A stretch of DNA of 64,000 bases, from positions 62,001-126,000 of the IMG/VR virus record IMGVR_UViG_3300022188_000006, one strand, 5' to 3'. This document shows, piece after piece, positions 50,160 to 58,067 of the stretch. Position 1 is the stretch's first letter. Each line of letters starts with the position of its first letter. The translations under genes were made by a program, and so were the position numbers. This stretch comes from a virus. The notes beneath the pieces were generated by a model. The model had not been told where the DNA came from. It searched no databases and saw only the letters and a list, made by a program, of their open reading frames with translations.

Positions 50160-50187
50160 AGGGGCGCATGGCTGATCATGCGCCCCT
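50160..50187 (-). terminator. Second hairpin in the gap downstream of the reductase gene
   Basis: AGGGGCGCATG and CATGCGCCCCT form an 11-bp stem with a 6-nt loop, followed on the minus strand by the moderately U-rich CTCTTGCTTCT. It may be a back-up terminator shielding the late promoter, which starts 11 bp further on. Confidence 0.55.
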
Positions 50188-50271
50188 TCTCGTGCCTCAA
50201 TCTGGCAGAACCGTCGTCACAGGAGAGGACTATTTACTCCGTTTGTCAAACTTCTACTGCGTTCTTTCTGG

Positions 50272-50306
50272 AAAAACGAGAGTCACGCCGGGCGAGCGTG
50301 ACTCTC
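50272..50306 (-). terminator. Intrinsic terminator after the ribonucleotide reductase gene
   Basis: GAGAGTCACGC and GCGTGACTCTC form an 11-bp stem around TCGCCCG, followed on the minus strand by GTTTTTCC. It separates the early/metabolic genes from the late operon. Confidence 0.88.
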
Positions 50307-50360
50307 TGGGCAACACAGGACACAAGGAAGCGCCTGTTAGTCACCAATATGGATACAACA

Positions 50361-52376
50361 TCAATCGTCCTGGAGAACAATCCTGCAAGAGTTATTCTTG
50401 CATTCAAGTTCTCCTGCAGCACTGAACTTCATTTCTGCTGCGTCGTAATCTTCTTTTTCGATGCGTTCATACGGCATCTGCGGTCGGTTTGAAACAGTGG
50501 GCATGACTGTCGTACCCTTCAGGTGCGGCCCGAAAGCAATGAGAGCGCGTTCAACATCCTCCACAGTCACCTTTTCGGGATCCACGTTGACAGTGAAGGA
50601 AATCGAGTTGTCCACATAGCTGTCCTGAACTGTCTTCTGTACGTCAAGGTATTCCTCCAGGGTCAGGTCTGTCGACTCCTCGACAAGCCCCGGATCAATT
50701 TCGGGATCGTCCAGTATCTTAGCCCGACAGATGTAAGAAACTACCTTCGTATTGGGACTATAAAGCGAATCCTCTACATCGAGTCCGTTCTTTTCTGCCT
50801 CTTCGACGATTTTCCGTTGGTTTTCGTCGCTCATCAAATAGGCCACGCGACGCCGAAAATACCGGAACATCACCGGCTGCATACCCTCCGAACACCCCGC
50901 CAGCTTAGATGTCGAGCCCGTGGGAGCACACGTGCTCACCTTCACAGGTTCAGGTATCCTCAGTTCGAAAGCATACTCGCGCGCTGCATTCCTTACCATC
51001 TTTGCCGCCTTCTGCAGGGCGGTCTTCTGCCTTTCGGCCGACGGAAACTCACTGAACCGCACGCCTTCCCTTACCAACCAATCGGCAAATCCCGTAAATC
51101 CGACGCCAATTCTCCTATCGCGTAGCACAACCTCACGTGCAGGCCCCTCCGGATAGTCGGCATACGTAGCACGGATGAGGAATCGCGTCATCAGCCTAAA
51201 CGCTTCCAACATTCCAGCCAAATCATGTGCAAATTTGCCCAAATTCACACTCCCGAGGATGCAGCTCCCCCACTCCGGCAGCGTTATCTCCCCACAAGGA
51301 TTTGTGCAAACAATCTTGTTTGGCTCTCCCTCATTCGCTTTCGTTATGTTGAATATCCCAGGCTCACCATTTGACAGGGCTCCTTCGGCAATCATCCGCA
51401 TAATCTTTTGAGCGTGTGCATCCTTTCGTCGAAGTGCCAGCCAAAAGTAACTGTCAAGCACAATCGAGATATTCGTGGTCCAGTGCGCTGAGCCATCAGC
51501 TTTCAGGTCAAGAAACCTCTCGATGTCCTCGTCCTTCCAATGCTTCATTGACATCCTGGCACTACGCCGGGAGCTTCCAGCAACTACGCAGCGGGCAATC
51601 TCATGGTCTATATCCAGACAGAGAAATGAATCCGGTTTCGTGCCGACAGCGGCATTCATTCTGTCCGCGACCGACAAAAGCATCTCTACAAGTGCGGCAG
51701 GTCCACTGGCAACCCCACCAAACCTCTTCAGTCGACTGCCGCTCGGCCGCACATGCGAGACATCGAACACCACCTCCTTTGCCCGTTCACCCTTTTCATA
51801 ATATAGGTCTAACATGAGCCCGAGAGCGTCCACCCAGCCCTCGCGGCTATCTTCCACCTGGATCGCACCGGCCCAAGAGGCAGCATATTTCTTCGATAGG
51901 AATCCGCGTATCTGCTCATAGTCTTTGTGTGCTTCATCGCAAACAACATGGACATCCACCGGGTGATGGATTCTGCCGTACCGGCACACGAAGGGATTGC
52001 TGTAGTTTGCGCCGACACCACCTCCTTCCATCAGGCGCGCAAAGGTAAATCGGAAGTGCTCAGAAAATTTTTCACCCCACCCGGACACCCAGCAGTTTGC
52101 CACCGTTTGTACACCTATCGCGCCCGTCGACCAAAGGTGTCGTCCGCCGGGCAGAAGCTTAAAATGGTAGATAAGGTTGAACAGCTTCTCAGGCTCTCCG
52201 CGCTCTATGAACCTCTTCGGCACAAACCTGCAGTTTCCTTCTACGACCCGTTTGACTGTTTCTGCCCACTCTTCCTTGCTACCATCCGGCTTGGTTCGAC
52301 TGTATGTTCGCCGGAAAATATCCTCTCCAAGAGAACCCCACGAAGGCGCATCGAGCCGTTCAGGAAGCCGCAGCAT
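50361..52376 (-). CDS. nrdJ: Class II (adenosylcobalamin-dependent) ribonucleotide reductase
   Basis: 671 residues from ATG 52376 (AAAGGAGG six nt upstream). It is of the monomeric triphosphate-reductase type: LLPGGRHLWSTG, the loop cysteine in ANCWVSG, the radical cysteine in TNPCGEI with its partner 11 residues later in SCILGSVNL (the spacing of L. leichmannii RTPR C408/C419), the APTGSTSKLAGCSEGMQP segment and redox cysteines at the C-terminus (CKNNSC). It makes dNTPs and needs B12 from the host or medium. No NrdB-type subunit is present in the window. Confidence 0.92.
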   Translation of the reverse strand: MLRLPERLDAPSWGSLGEDIFRRTYSRTKPDGSKEEWAETVKRVVEGNCRFVPKRFIERGEPEKLFNLIYHFKLLPGGRHLWSTGAIGVQTVANCWVSGWGEKFSEHFRFTFARLMEGGGVGANYSNPFVCRYGRIHHPVDVHVVCDEAHKDYEQIRGFLSKKYAASWAGAIQVEDSREGWVDALGLMLDLYYEKGERAKEVVFDVSHVRPSGSRLKRFGGVASGPAALVEMLLSVADRMNAAVGTKPDSFLCLDIDHEIARCVVAGSSRRSARMSMKHWKDEDIERFLDLKADGSAHWTTNISIVLDSYFWLALRRKDAHAQKIMRMIAEGALSNGEPGIFNITKANEGEPNKIVCTNPCGEITLPEWGSCILGSVNLGKFAHDLAGMLEAFRLMTRFLIRATYADYPEGPAREVVLRDRRIGVGFTGFADWLVREGVRFSEFPSAERQKTALQKAAKMVRNAAREYAFELRIPEPVKVSTCAPTGSTSKLAGCSEGMQPVMFRYFRRRVAYLMSDENQRKIVEEAEKNGLDVEDSLYSPNTKVVSYICRAKILDDPEIDPGLVEESTDLTLEEYLDVQKTVQDSYVDNSISFTVNVDPEKVTVEDVERALIAFGPHLKGTTVMPTVSNRPQMPYERIEKEDYDAAEMKFSAAGELECKNNSCRIVLQDD

Positions 52377-52420
52377 CCCTCTCCTCCTTTCCACTCTGTT
52401 CAACCAAAACCGGATAGGCT

Positions 52421-52609
52421 CTAAAGACTGTCCCAGGTAGCGACTTCCGCCGGGTCGAGAAGCTCTATCGGTAACGCCAGGCGATACCGTCGATAGCTTC
52501 TTCCCTCTTCGTTAAGTCGCTCCTGGCATCTTTTACAGAACCTATTGAAGTTGCCTTCCGACCAGAACTTTTTTCCGCACCCCAGGCATGCTCTTTTTCG
52601 CCTACTCAT
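52421..52609 (-). CDS. Small zinc-finger protein
   Basis: 62 residues from ATG 52609. The CLGC ... CKRC quartet (CLGCGKKFWSEGNFNRFCKR) is a treble-clef or ribbon finger. The C-terminal DPAEVATWDSL is separate. An upstream in-frame GTG lacks a ribosome-binding site. Possible transcriptional or reductase-associated partner; unknown. Confidence 0.65.
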   Translation of the reverse strand: MSRRKRACLGCGKKFWSEGNFNRFCKRCQERLNEEGRSYRRYRLALPIELLDPAEVATWDSL

Positions 52610-52626
52610 TGGCAAGCCCTGTTGCG

Positions 52627-52664
52627 GGTGCCAACATTTGTATCGGGTCCGCCCTGTTGGCACC
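52627..52664 (-). promoter_or_regulatory. Inverted repeat in the leader of the zinc-finger gene
   Basis: GGTGCCAAC and GTTGGCACC (9 bp, perfect) flank a 20-nt loop upstream of the start, just before the AGGG ribosome-binding site. It could form a leader hairpin or bind a dimeric regulator upstream of the reductase gene. Confidence 0.45.
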
Positions 52665-52701
52665 ACTAGCCCATGAACAAGCACGCCCGGACAGCGTCCG
52701 T

Positions 52702-53337
52702 TTAGTTCTTTCCTGCTTTCTTTGCCGCTTCTTCTTTGTCCTCCTCTTCAGCAGCCATACTAAATGCCATCAGCAAATCCACCAAGAAGTCGTCGTCAGG
52801 ATCCCCGTGAAAGGGCTCCGCCCAAATGACAAAGTTGCTCACCTTCGGAGACTTGACGATGAGTTCCTGTTCCTCGTCCTGGCCAAGCCGAACATCCACA
52901 CCCCACTTCGCCAGCTTGGCGAGGTTCAACAGCTCACCTTCACCAGCGGCAGAGAGCAGCACGACTGAATCCGTACCAAGCTTCCTGCCATCGTAGAAAC
53001 CCTCCTGCACCAACTCGGCGGCGACTTCCTTCAGCATCTCGCCTGGCAATACATGCTCGAAGTACATTTCCAGACCACTTTGCTTCAGGAAAGCGTCCAG
53101 AAAGTTCGTCTGATGTTTGGATGTGAGCGTAACCTGCTTGAAGAACCGCCGCGCTTCAGTCAGAAATGTCTCGACATGAGGCCGCAAAACGAGGGTACTT
53201 GTGTCCTGCATCCCGGCCACGTCATCGAAATACTTGAAAGCCACGGGCTTGAGTTTGCTGCTTAGCCGGGCCTCAGTCAGGTCTGTCGCAACCAGCACAT
53301 CTTCCAGGTCCACCAAGAGGGTTTCGATCTTCTTCAT
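52702..53337 (-). CDS. HAD-like (FCP1/NIF-type) protein
   Basis: 211 residues. The N-terminus LLVDLEDVLVATDL mirrors HAD motif I but carries Glu where the second Asp of DxD is expected. Residues ~50-95 (LRPHVETFLTEARRFFKQVTL, TSKHQTNFLDAF) match the FCP1/NIF-type core. The C-terminus is acidic then basic. Phosphatase activity is therefore uncertain. It may act on nucleotides or regulate the downstream reductase. Confidence 0.7.
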   Translation of the reverse strand: MKKIETLLVDLEDVLVATDLTEARLSSKLKPVAFKYFDDVAGMQDTSTLVLRPHVETFLTEARRFFKQVTLTSKHQTNFLDAFLKQSGLEMYFEHVLPGEMLKEVAAELVQEGFYDGRKLGTDSVVLLSAAGEGELLNLAKLAKWGVDVRLGQDEEQELIVKSPKVSNFVIWAEPFHGDPDDDFLVDLLMAFSMAAEEEDKEEAAKKAGKN

Positions 53338-53348
53338 TGTTGCGTCCT

Positions 53349-53391
53349 CCGGCTGTCTATCATACTATACGACATGACAGCCGGAAATCAA
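53349..53391 (-). promoter_or_regulatory. Promoter with an overlapping operator-like palindrome
   Basis: TTGATT and TATAGT are 16 bp apart on the minus strand (53386-53391 and 53364-53369). A 9-bp inverted repeat, CCGGCTGTC ... GACAGCCGG (18-bp spacer), has one arm in the spacer of the promoter and the other just after the -10. Repressor control of the HAD-zinc-finger-reductase genes is likely. The spacing does not fit LexA. Confidence 0.6.
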
Positions 53392-53398
53392 CCTACCA

Positions 53399-55222
53399 CT
53401 ACTTGGCTTCAGCCCAGTTATCGCCAATACCGACCTTTGCTATCAGTGGGACAAGCAAATTTGTAACCGCCTCCATAACCTCCTTCAGCCTCTGGGCTGC
53501 CTGCTCGGCGATTTCCTCCGGAGCCTCGACAACCAGCTCGTCATGGACCTGTAGGAGCATGTGCACACCCTCCCAGCGGGGATCCTGCATCATCATTCGT
53601 CTTCTCTCTCTGGAGAAGTTGCGCATCGCGATATTCATTATGTCTGCGGCACTACCCTGAATGCTGGCATTCGTTCCGACCCTGACCGCGCTCTCGAAGT
53701 CCTTTTTCACCAGCGCCGCAAGATTCCTTTTTCTCCCCGCTATGGTCGTCACATAGCCGCGTGTCCTCAACATTTCTCTGATCTGGAGGTGATACCGAGG
53801 TATCGCTGAATATCGCTCGAAGAACCTCGTGCTGTACTTCTTGCACTCAGCCACTGTCTTCACCAGGCGCGCATTTTTCCACAGCATCCGCTGTAGGCCC
53901 TGCGGACTCAGCCCGTAGATCAGCCCGAAATTGCACGCCTTTGCAATCACCCGGTTGTCCTCGGACCCGCCCAATCCTAACGCTTCCTGCGTTCGACTGT
54001 GTATATCGCCATCCTCGCGGTAAATCTCGATCATCGTCTTATCTTGAGACCGATGCGCCATCAATCTCAGTTCTATCTGGGAGTAATCTGCGACACACAG
54101 CTTGTTGCCGGGAGTAGCCACAAAAGCTTTCCTGAGTGCGTATTTTTCCCCTTTCTTTGGCCGCGGAATGTTCTGCAAATTGGGGTCAGAACTAGATAAC
54201 CGCATCGTCTTCGTGCCGGTTGAGTGGAACGAGCAGTGTATCCGGCTCTCAGGATCTGAAGAAACCAGCTTGAGGAACGGGTCTACGTATGTGCCACGTA
54301 TCTTCGTCAACTTACGGAAGTACAATAGGTCCCGCACGAAGTCATTCTCGACGTAGCGGGTCAGAATGTCCTCGCCAGTCCCGTAAAAACCCTTCTTCCC
54401 TCGCTTCATGAATGGCAACGGCTTGAGCCTGAGCCCCTCCGGGTCGTCGAATAGGTATTTGCTGATGCGCTCCGGACTGGTCAACATGACCTTTCCATTT
54501 GACATAGCAATAGCCCTATCTTCTACCTCTTTGATTTCCTGCATAAGGTACTTACGGTACTCCCTCAGGTAGTCTCCGTCTATGCGGATACCTCGATACT
54601 CCATCTCTGCAAGAATGCGCACCAGGGGCATCGCCATGTCCCAGAATACCTTCTTCACCTTTGGTCGGCGATTGACCTGCCTCGTCAGCTCCTTGTAGCA
54701 CGCCATCGTCCAGAGCGCATCATCCTTTCCGTATTGCTCCTCGTCTTTCCCGAACAGACCGCCACTCAGAGCGCTCTCCTTCCATGTCTCCAAAATGACG
54801 CCAAACAGCTCGTGCGTCAAGCTACCACGGCCCTTCAGAGCAAGTCTGCCGGTTCCAGACCTGTTTTCGTCCAGACAGTAGGCCAGTATCATTGTGTCTG
54901 CAACACGACAGTTCACGTCCCAGGAAGCTGCCCACATGAATTTCAAATCGAACTTACCACCATGAAACACTGCCGTCTTCTCGCTGTCTGAAAGCGCAGG
55001 CTTCAGTCTCTCTTTCAGAACGTGCAGAGGGATACTTCTAGATTGCCTCTGAACTCTGAAATACCATCCATCCTTCTCTGAAACAGCAAACGAAACGCCG
55101 ATAATCCGGTCCTCACGTGGATTCAGACCCGTGGTCTCCAAGTCCATCGAGAAGACCTTGGCCTTCTTCAAGGACTTCACACAAGAGTCGAGTTGAGCCA
55201 ACAGAAGATCCGTCTCGTTCAT
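53399..55222 (-). CDS. polA: DNA polymerase, family A, with 3'-5' exonuclease
   Basis: 607 residues. The exonuclease motifs are DLETTGLN (Asp27, Glu29), HGGKFDLKF (Asp92) and YGKDD (Tyr164, Asp168). The polymerase motifs are A, VADYSQIELRL (Asp379); B, RVIAKACNFGLIYG (Arg424, Lys428, Tyr436); and C, QVHDELV (His560, Asp561). It lacks a 5'-3' nuclease domain, as in other phage replicases such as T7. Phe is kept at the position of E. coli Phe762. The stop precedes the promoter at 53391. Confidence 0.95.
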   Translation of the reverse strand: MNETDLLLAQLDSCVKSLKKAKVFSMDLETTGLNPREDRIIGVSFAVSEKDGWYFRVQRQSRSIPLHVLKERLKPALSDSEKTAVFHGGKFDLKFMWAASWDVNCRVADTMILAYCLDENRSGTGRLALKGRGSLTHELFGVILETWKESALSGGLFGKDEEQYGKDDALWTMACYKELTRQVNRRPKVKKVFWDMAMPLVRILAEMEYRGIRIDGDYLREYRKYLMQEIKEVEDRAIAMSNGKVMLTSPERISKYLFDDPEGLRLKPLPFMKRGKKGFYGTGEDILTRYVENDFVRDLLYFRKLTKIRGTYVDPFLKLVSSDPESRIHCSFHSTGTKTMRLSSSDPNLQNIPRPKKGEKYALRKAFVATPGNKLCVADYSQIELRLMAHRSQDKTMIEIYREDGDIHSRTQEALGLGGSEDNRVIAKACNFGLIYGLSPQGLQRMLWKNARLVKTVAECKKYSTRFFERYSAIPRYHLQIREMLRTRGYVTTIAGRKRNLAALVKKDFESAVRVGTNASIQGSAADIMNIAMRNFSRERRRMMMQDPRWEGVHMLLQVHDELVVEAPEEIAEQAAQRLKEVMEAVTNLLVPLIAKVGIGDNWAEAK

Positions 55223-55245
55223 ATCGACCTGTCAACCGCTCAATG

Positions 55246-55271
55246 AAAAAAGGGCGGGCCGAAGCCCGCCC
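55246..55271 (-). terminator. Intrinsic terminator after the SSB-like gene
   Basis: GGGCGGGC-TTCG-GCCCGCCC-TTTTTT on the minus strand: an 8-bp GC stem with a UUCG tetraloop and six U residues, just before the polymerase start. It should limit read-through from the abundant SSB gene into polymerase. Confidence 0.92.
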
Positions 55272-55278
55272 CGGGACG

Positions 55279-56082
55279 TCAGAACGGTATGTCATCAGCA
55301 GCAGAAATCGGATTCCCCGCCTCCGGCTTTGGCGCCGATGCTCCACTACTACTTCCCCCGGACTTCCGCCTCCCGTTGCCGTCCGTGATCTGGTACTGGC
55401 TGAAGAGCCGCTGCTGCTCATCAATCGGCATCGGAGCGAACAAGTCCCGATAGAATTTCTCGGCTTCCTCGGCCGTGAATCCATACGGATCCAGATTCAT
55501 ATTCTCCGCGCCGTACTGCTTCAGGTATGCCTTCAGGTCGTCGATCTTCTCCATTGGTTCATAATCGTCGCCGACCCTAGGACTGCGCTTCTCGTGCCGA
55601 GCGACGGTGTACAGCCAACCCTTCAGGTTTCCCTTGCGTTCCTTCTTGGTCTCGATAATCGACAACGCTGAAGGAACGGCCATAAGCAGCTTCTTTCGGG
55701 GTGTCACCCTCATCTCTCCGGTATCGCGGTCCTTCCAGGGCGTAACATCGAGAATAGTCATCGCACCGACGAACATCCTGCGGAACCCGAGATCTGCCGG
55801 CTTACACGGAATCCCGGCCGTCTTCGTACAGGTCACGTAGACACAATTTGCCCAGTCGCCGTCCAAGTCGAGCTTGTACTCGTACCGACAGAACGGAACC
55901 AGTGGCATTGTGTGACCACCACGCTCAACTGTCCAGTCGAAATCGTCCAAGAAAATAATCCGGGCTTCCGAACCGACCTTCAGCCAGAAGCGGCTCTGCC
56001 GGTTGTTCCCGAACTCGCCGCCAGACCCATCGTTCGTAACTCGCCCCTGCTCAAAACCTCCCATAAACCAGTCACCAGCCAT
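55279..56082 (-). CDS. Single-stranded DNA-binding protein-like
   Basis: 267 residues, starting after AAAGGAG. An OB-type middle (RIIFLDDFDWTVERGGHTMP, and TCTKTAGIPCKP, which recalls a Zn-stabilised loop), a helical segment, a Ser/Gly-rich linker and an acidic SSB tip ending DDIPF, the hallmark of bacterial SSB tails. It is longer than bacterial SSB, like T7 gp2.5/T4 gp32 types. It sits between primase and polymerase. Confidence 0.78.
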   Translation of the reverse strand: MAGDWFMGGFEQGRVTNDGSGGEFGNNRQSRFWLKVGSEARIIFLDDFDWTVERGGHTMPLVPFCRYEYKLDLDGDWANCVYVTCTKTAGIPCKPADLGFRRMFVGAMTILDVTPWKDRDTGEMRVTPRKKLLMAVPSALSIIETKKERKGNLKGWLYTVARHEKRSPRVGDDYEPMEKIDDLKAYLKQYGAENMNLDPYGFTAEEAEKFYRDLFAPMPIDEQQRLFSQYQITDGNGRRKSGGSSSGASAPKPEAGNPISAADDIPF

Positions 56083-56165
56083 TGCTCTACTCCTTTCCTC
56101 TCCTCTGTTGCCAATTTGGCACCATGACTTTACCGGCCACGCACCGGCCCATGAATTTGAGTGTG

Positions 56166-57233
56166 CTAAATAAAGCGAAGCGTCTCCGCTCTTTCAATGC
56201 ACTTTCTGACAGAATCTTCATCCATGCCACAAAAATCCTTTTGCTTATATGATCCACTGTCGGCATCTCGTGCTGCACCGCACTTTCTGCATAGTATCTC
56301 CCTTCCAGAGGAAGACAATTTCAACCTAAAATCACCACATGCACAGGTCTCTGCAGGCCAGGCAACCTTCAGAAGGCATCTGTTCTTCAGTCGGTGAACA
56401 GCTTTCGCCATTCCACGTAAACCGGCGACATCCCAGTCGAGCGCGAGAACAATTGGCTTCTTCATAGATAACAGCTTTTCGGCCTGAATCGCTGAGACCT
56501 CGGCACCCATTACGGCCACCGCGTCAAAACCGCACTGCCTCAGCCAGATCGCGTCGAAAAAACCCTCCACAACCAGCATCTGGTCGGCGACACTCGCTAG
56601 GTGTTCACCATAAAGATATCGGCTCTTCTTAAAAGGAATCATCGGCAGATACTTGGGCCGCTGGTTCTCAAAAATAGTCCTCGTCATTACACCCACAAGA
56701 GCCTTGTCGGCACTCCTCCTAACGGGAATCACGACCTTGCCCTCTTCCTTGTGATAACCCAGATCCCACAGCTTGCAGCTCTCCAGGGTTATCCCGCGGT
56801 CGAGGACGTAACGCGGAACCCTCCCAGAGAACGGCGCCAATTCTTCCTCTGAAAGTACCTCGTCAGGTTCTACAGCCACGGGAGCAAACTGATCCAACGT
56901 CCTATATTTTGTCTCCAAACTGGAGACACGTAGTGCCTCGCCCTCATGCTGCTCTACCAGCCTCAAAATCTCCGGAGGGATCAACATGCCAAGGCTCTGC
57001 AACCTACGGCAGAGCTTCTTCACCGAGCCGCCGGATTCTCCGCAAGCAAAGCAGTGATAGCGACTGCCCTGTCCTGGCTCAGAGATCTCTATACTGAATG
57101 ATGGGTGGCGGTCCCTAAAATCCTTGTGCGTGAACCTGGCAAACGGACAGTTTGCAGAGATGTTTTTTTCTCTCTCTGATATCTTGCCGCAGCCCAGGCC
57201 CGAGAGGACCTGCCTTAGATGTGCTCTATCCAT
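56166..57233 (-). CDS. DNA primase (CHC2 zinc finger and TOPRIM), with extra C-terminal ribbon
   Basis: 355 residues. The zinc domain has CPFARFTHKD and YHCFACGESGG, with the usual CPFH His replaced by Ala. TOPRIM has VVEGFFDAIW (Glu223) and LALDWDVAG (Asp266, Asp268). A second zinc-binding site near the C-terminus (CACG at ~297-300, CRKCG at 315-319) is uncommon. It has no helicase domain, so a helicase must come from elsewhere. Confidence 0.88.
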   Translation of the reverse strand: MDRAHLRQVLSGLGCGKISEREKNISANCPFARFTHKDFRDRHPSFSIEISEPGQGSRYHCFACGESGGSVKKLCRRLQSLGMLIPPEILRLVEQHEGEALRVSSLETKYRTLDQFAPVAVEPDEVLSEEELAPFSGRVPRYVLDRGITLESCKLWDLGYHKEEGKVVIPVRRSADKALVGVMTRTIFENQRPKYLPMIPFKKSRYLYGEHLASVADQMLVVEGFFDAIWLRQCGFDAVAVMGAEVSAIQAEKLLSMKKPIVLALDWDVAGLRGMAKAVHRLKNRCLLKVAWPAETCACGDFRLKLSSSGREILCRKCGAARDADSGSYKQKDFCGMDEDSVRKCIERAETLRFI

Positions 57234-57288
57234 TCCCCTTGCTAACCAAACGTCGCCGCAGATGCGGCCCCCGTCTCTCCGTCACCGG

Positions 57289-57564
57289 TCAGAGCCGGCC
57301 CCATTTTTCCGTCACGTGTAGCACTTGCGTGCCCTCTGGTAGAAATACGAATACCTTCTTCTCTCTCCTCGCCGCTTCCGCCACTGACTCTTTCAAAGCC
57401 TTCATGGCCTCCTCGGAGACTTCCTTCGGAAGCGTAAGAAACACAAGATTCTCCAGCTCGGTCCGCCAACAGCGTATCTCGTCCAGCTCGATACCTTCTC
57501 CGTCCAACGCCTTCAATCTGAGTGTCAGACCCTCTGGAGCATGCTTTTTGTCGAACTCGTCCAT
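57289..57564 (-). CDS. Small uncharacterised protein
   Basis: 91 residues from ATG 57564 (GAGGGCGG upstream); a TTG 33 bp earlier overlaps the upstream stop and is the alternative. Helical (EVSEEAMKALKESVAEAARR) with terminal strands. No family recognised; it precedes the primase. Confidence 0.6.
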   Translation of the reverse strand: MDEFDKKHAPEGLTLRLKALDGEGIELDEIRCWRTELENLVFLTLPKEVSEEAMKALKESVAEAARREKKVFVFLPEGTQVLHVTEKWGRL

Positions 57565-57593
57565 ACTAGACTTACCGCCCTCGTTTACAGCTT

Positions 57594-58067
57594 TCAAGTA
57601 ACTTTCCTGGCACGCGCTTCGATTTCCTCAAACATCGCAATAGCAATCATGCTGGCAAGCTTGTCACGGATTTCCCGTGTGTGCGTCCGATAAAATTCTT
57701 CCTGTTGTTCTGGCGTAGTGTAATCAGGGTTAATGTATCCAGAATCTAGCATCTCCTCCCGGTCTGCCTCTGCGGCTACCCGCCGCGCCACTTCCCAAAG
57801 CCACTTCGGAATTACATCGGAAACAAAACAAAGCTTGAACACGTCTTTCGTAACAAGCTGCCCCAGTCCATTCTCCTCTGCATCGCCATTACCGGCATAG
57901 ATCGCATAGACCTCACCATCCGGGACATTAAGCCTGCGCCACTTCTTTGCCTCGCGAAACGAACGCCACACACGAGTTCCCCGAGACACGCTTGCCTCGG
58001 GGTCGTTCTTTATCCGCCGGTACTCCTGCCGGCTCAGCACCACATACATCGCGTCAGGCATCTTCAT
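57594..58067 (-). CDS. Uncharacterised protein between AAA+ and primase genes
   Basis: 157 residues from ATG 58067 (GAGG 9 nt upstream), overlapping the AAA+ stop by 14 bp. N-terminal domain (YVVLSRQEYRRIKNDPEASV, then FREAKKWRRLN) resembles small DNA- or nucleotide-linked domains, and the C-terminal half is helical. Unknown. Confidence 0.65.
   Translation of the reverse strand: MKMPDAMYVVLSRQEYRRIKNDPEASVSRGTRVWRSFREAKKWRRLNVPDGEVYAIYAGNGDAEENGLGQLVTKDVFKLCFVSDVIPKWLWEVARRVAAEADREEMLDSGYINPDYTTPEQQEEFYRTHTREIRDKLASMIAIAMFEEIEARARKVT

Noticed and set aside
50244-50249. Perfect TTGACA on the minus strand downstream of the reductase gene
   Set aside because: No acceptable -10 lies at 16-18 bp (the sequence there is TCTCCT). 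The well-formed promoter is at 50120-50148.
57234-57288. GCCGC/GCGGC hairpin upstream of primase considered as a terminator
   Set aside because: Stem of only 5 bp with a 4-nt loop and a short T run; too weak to support termination.
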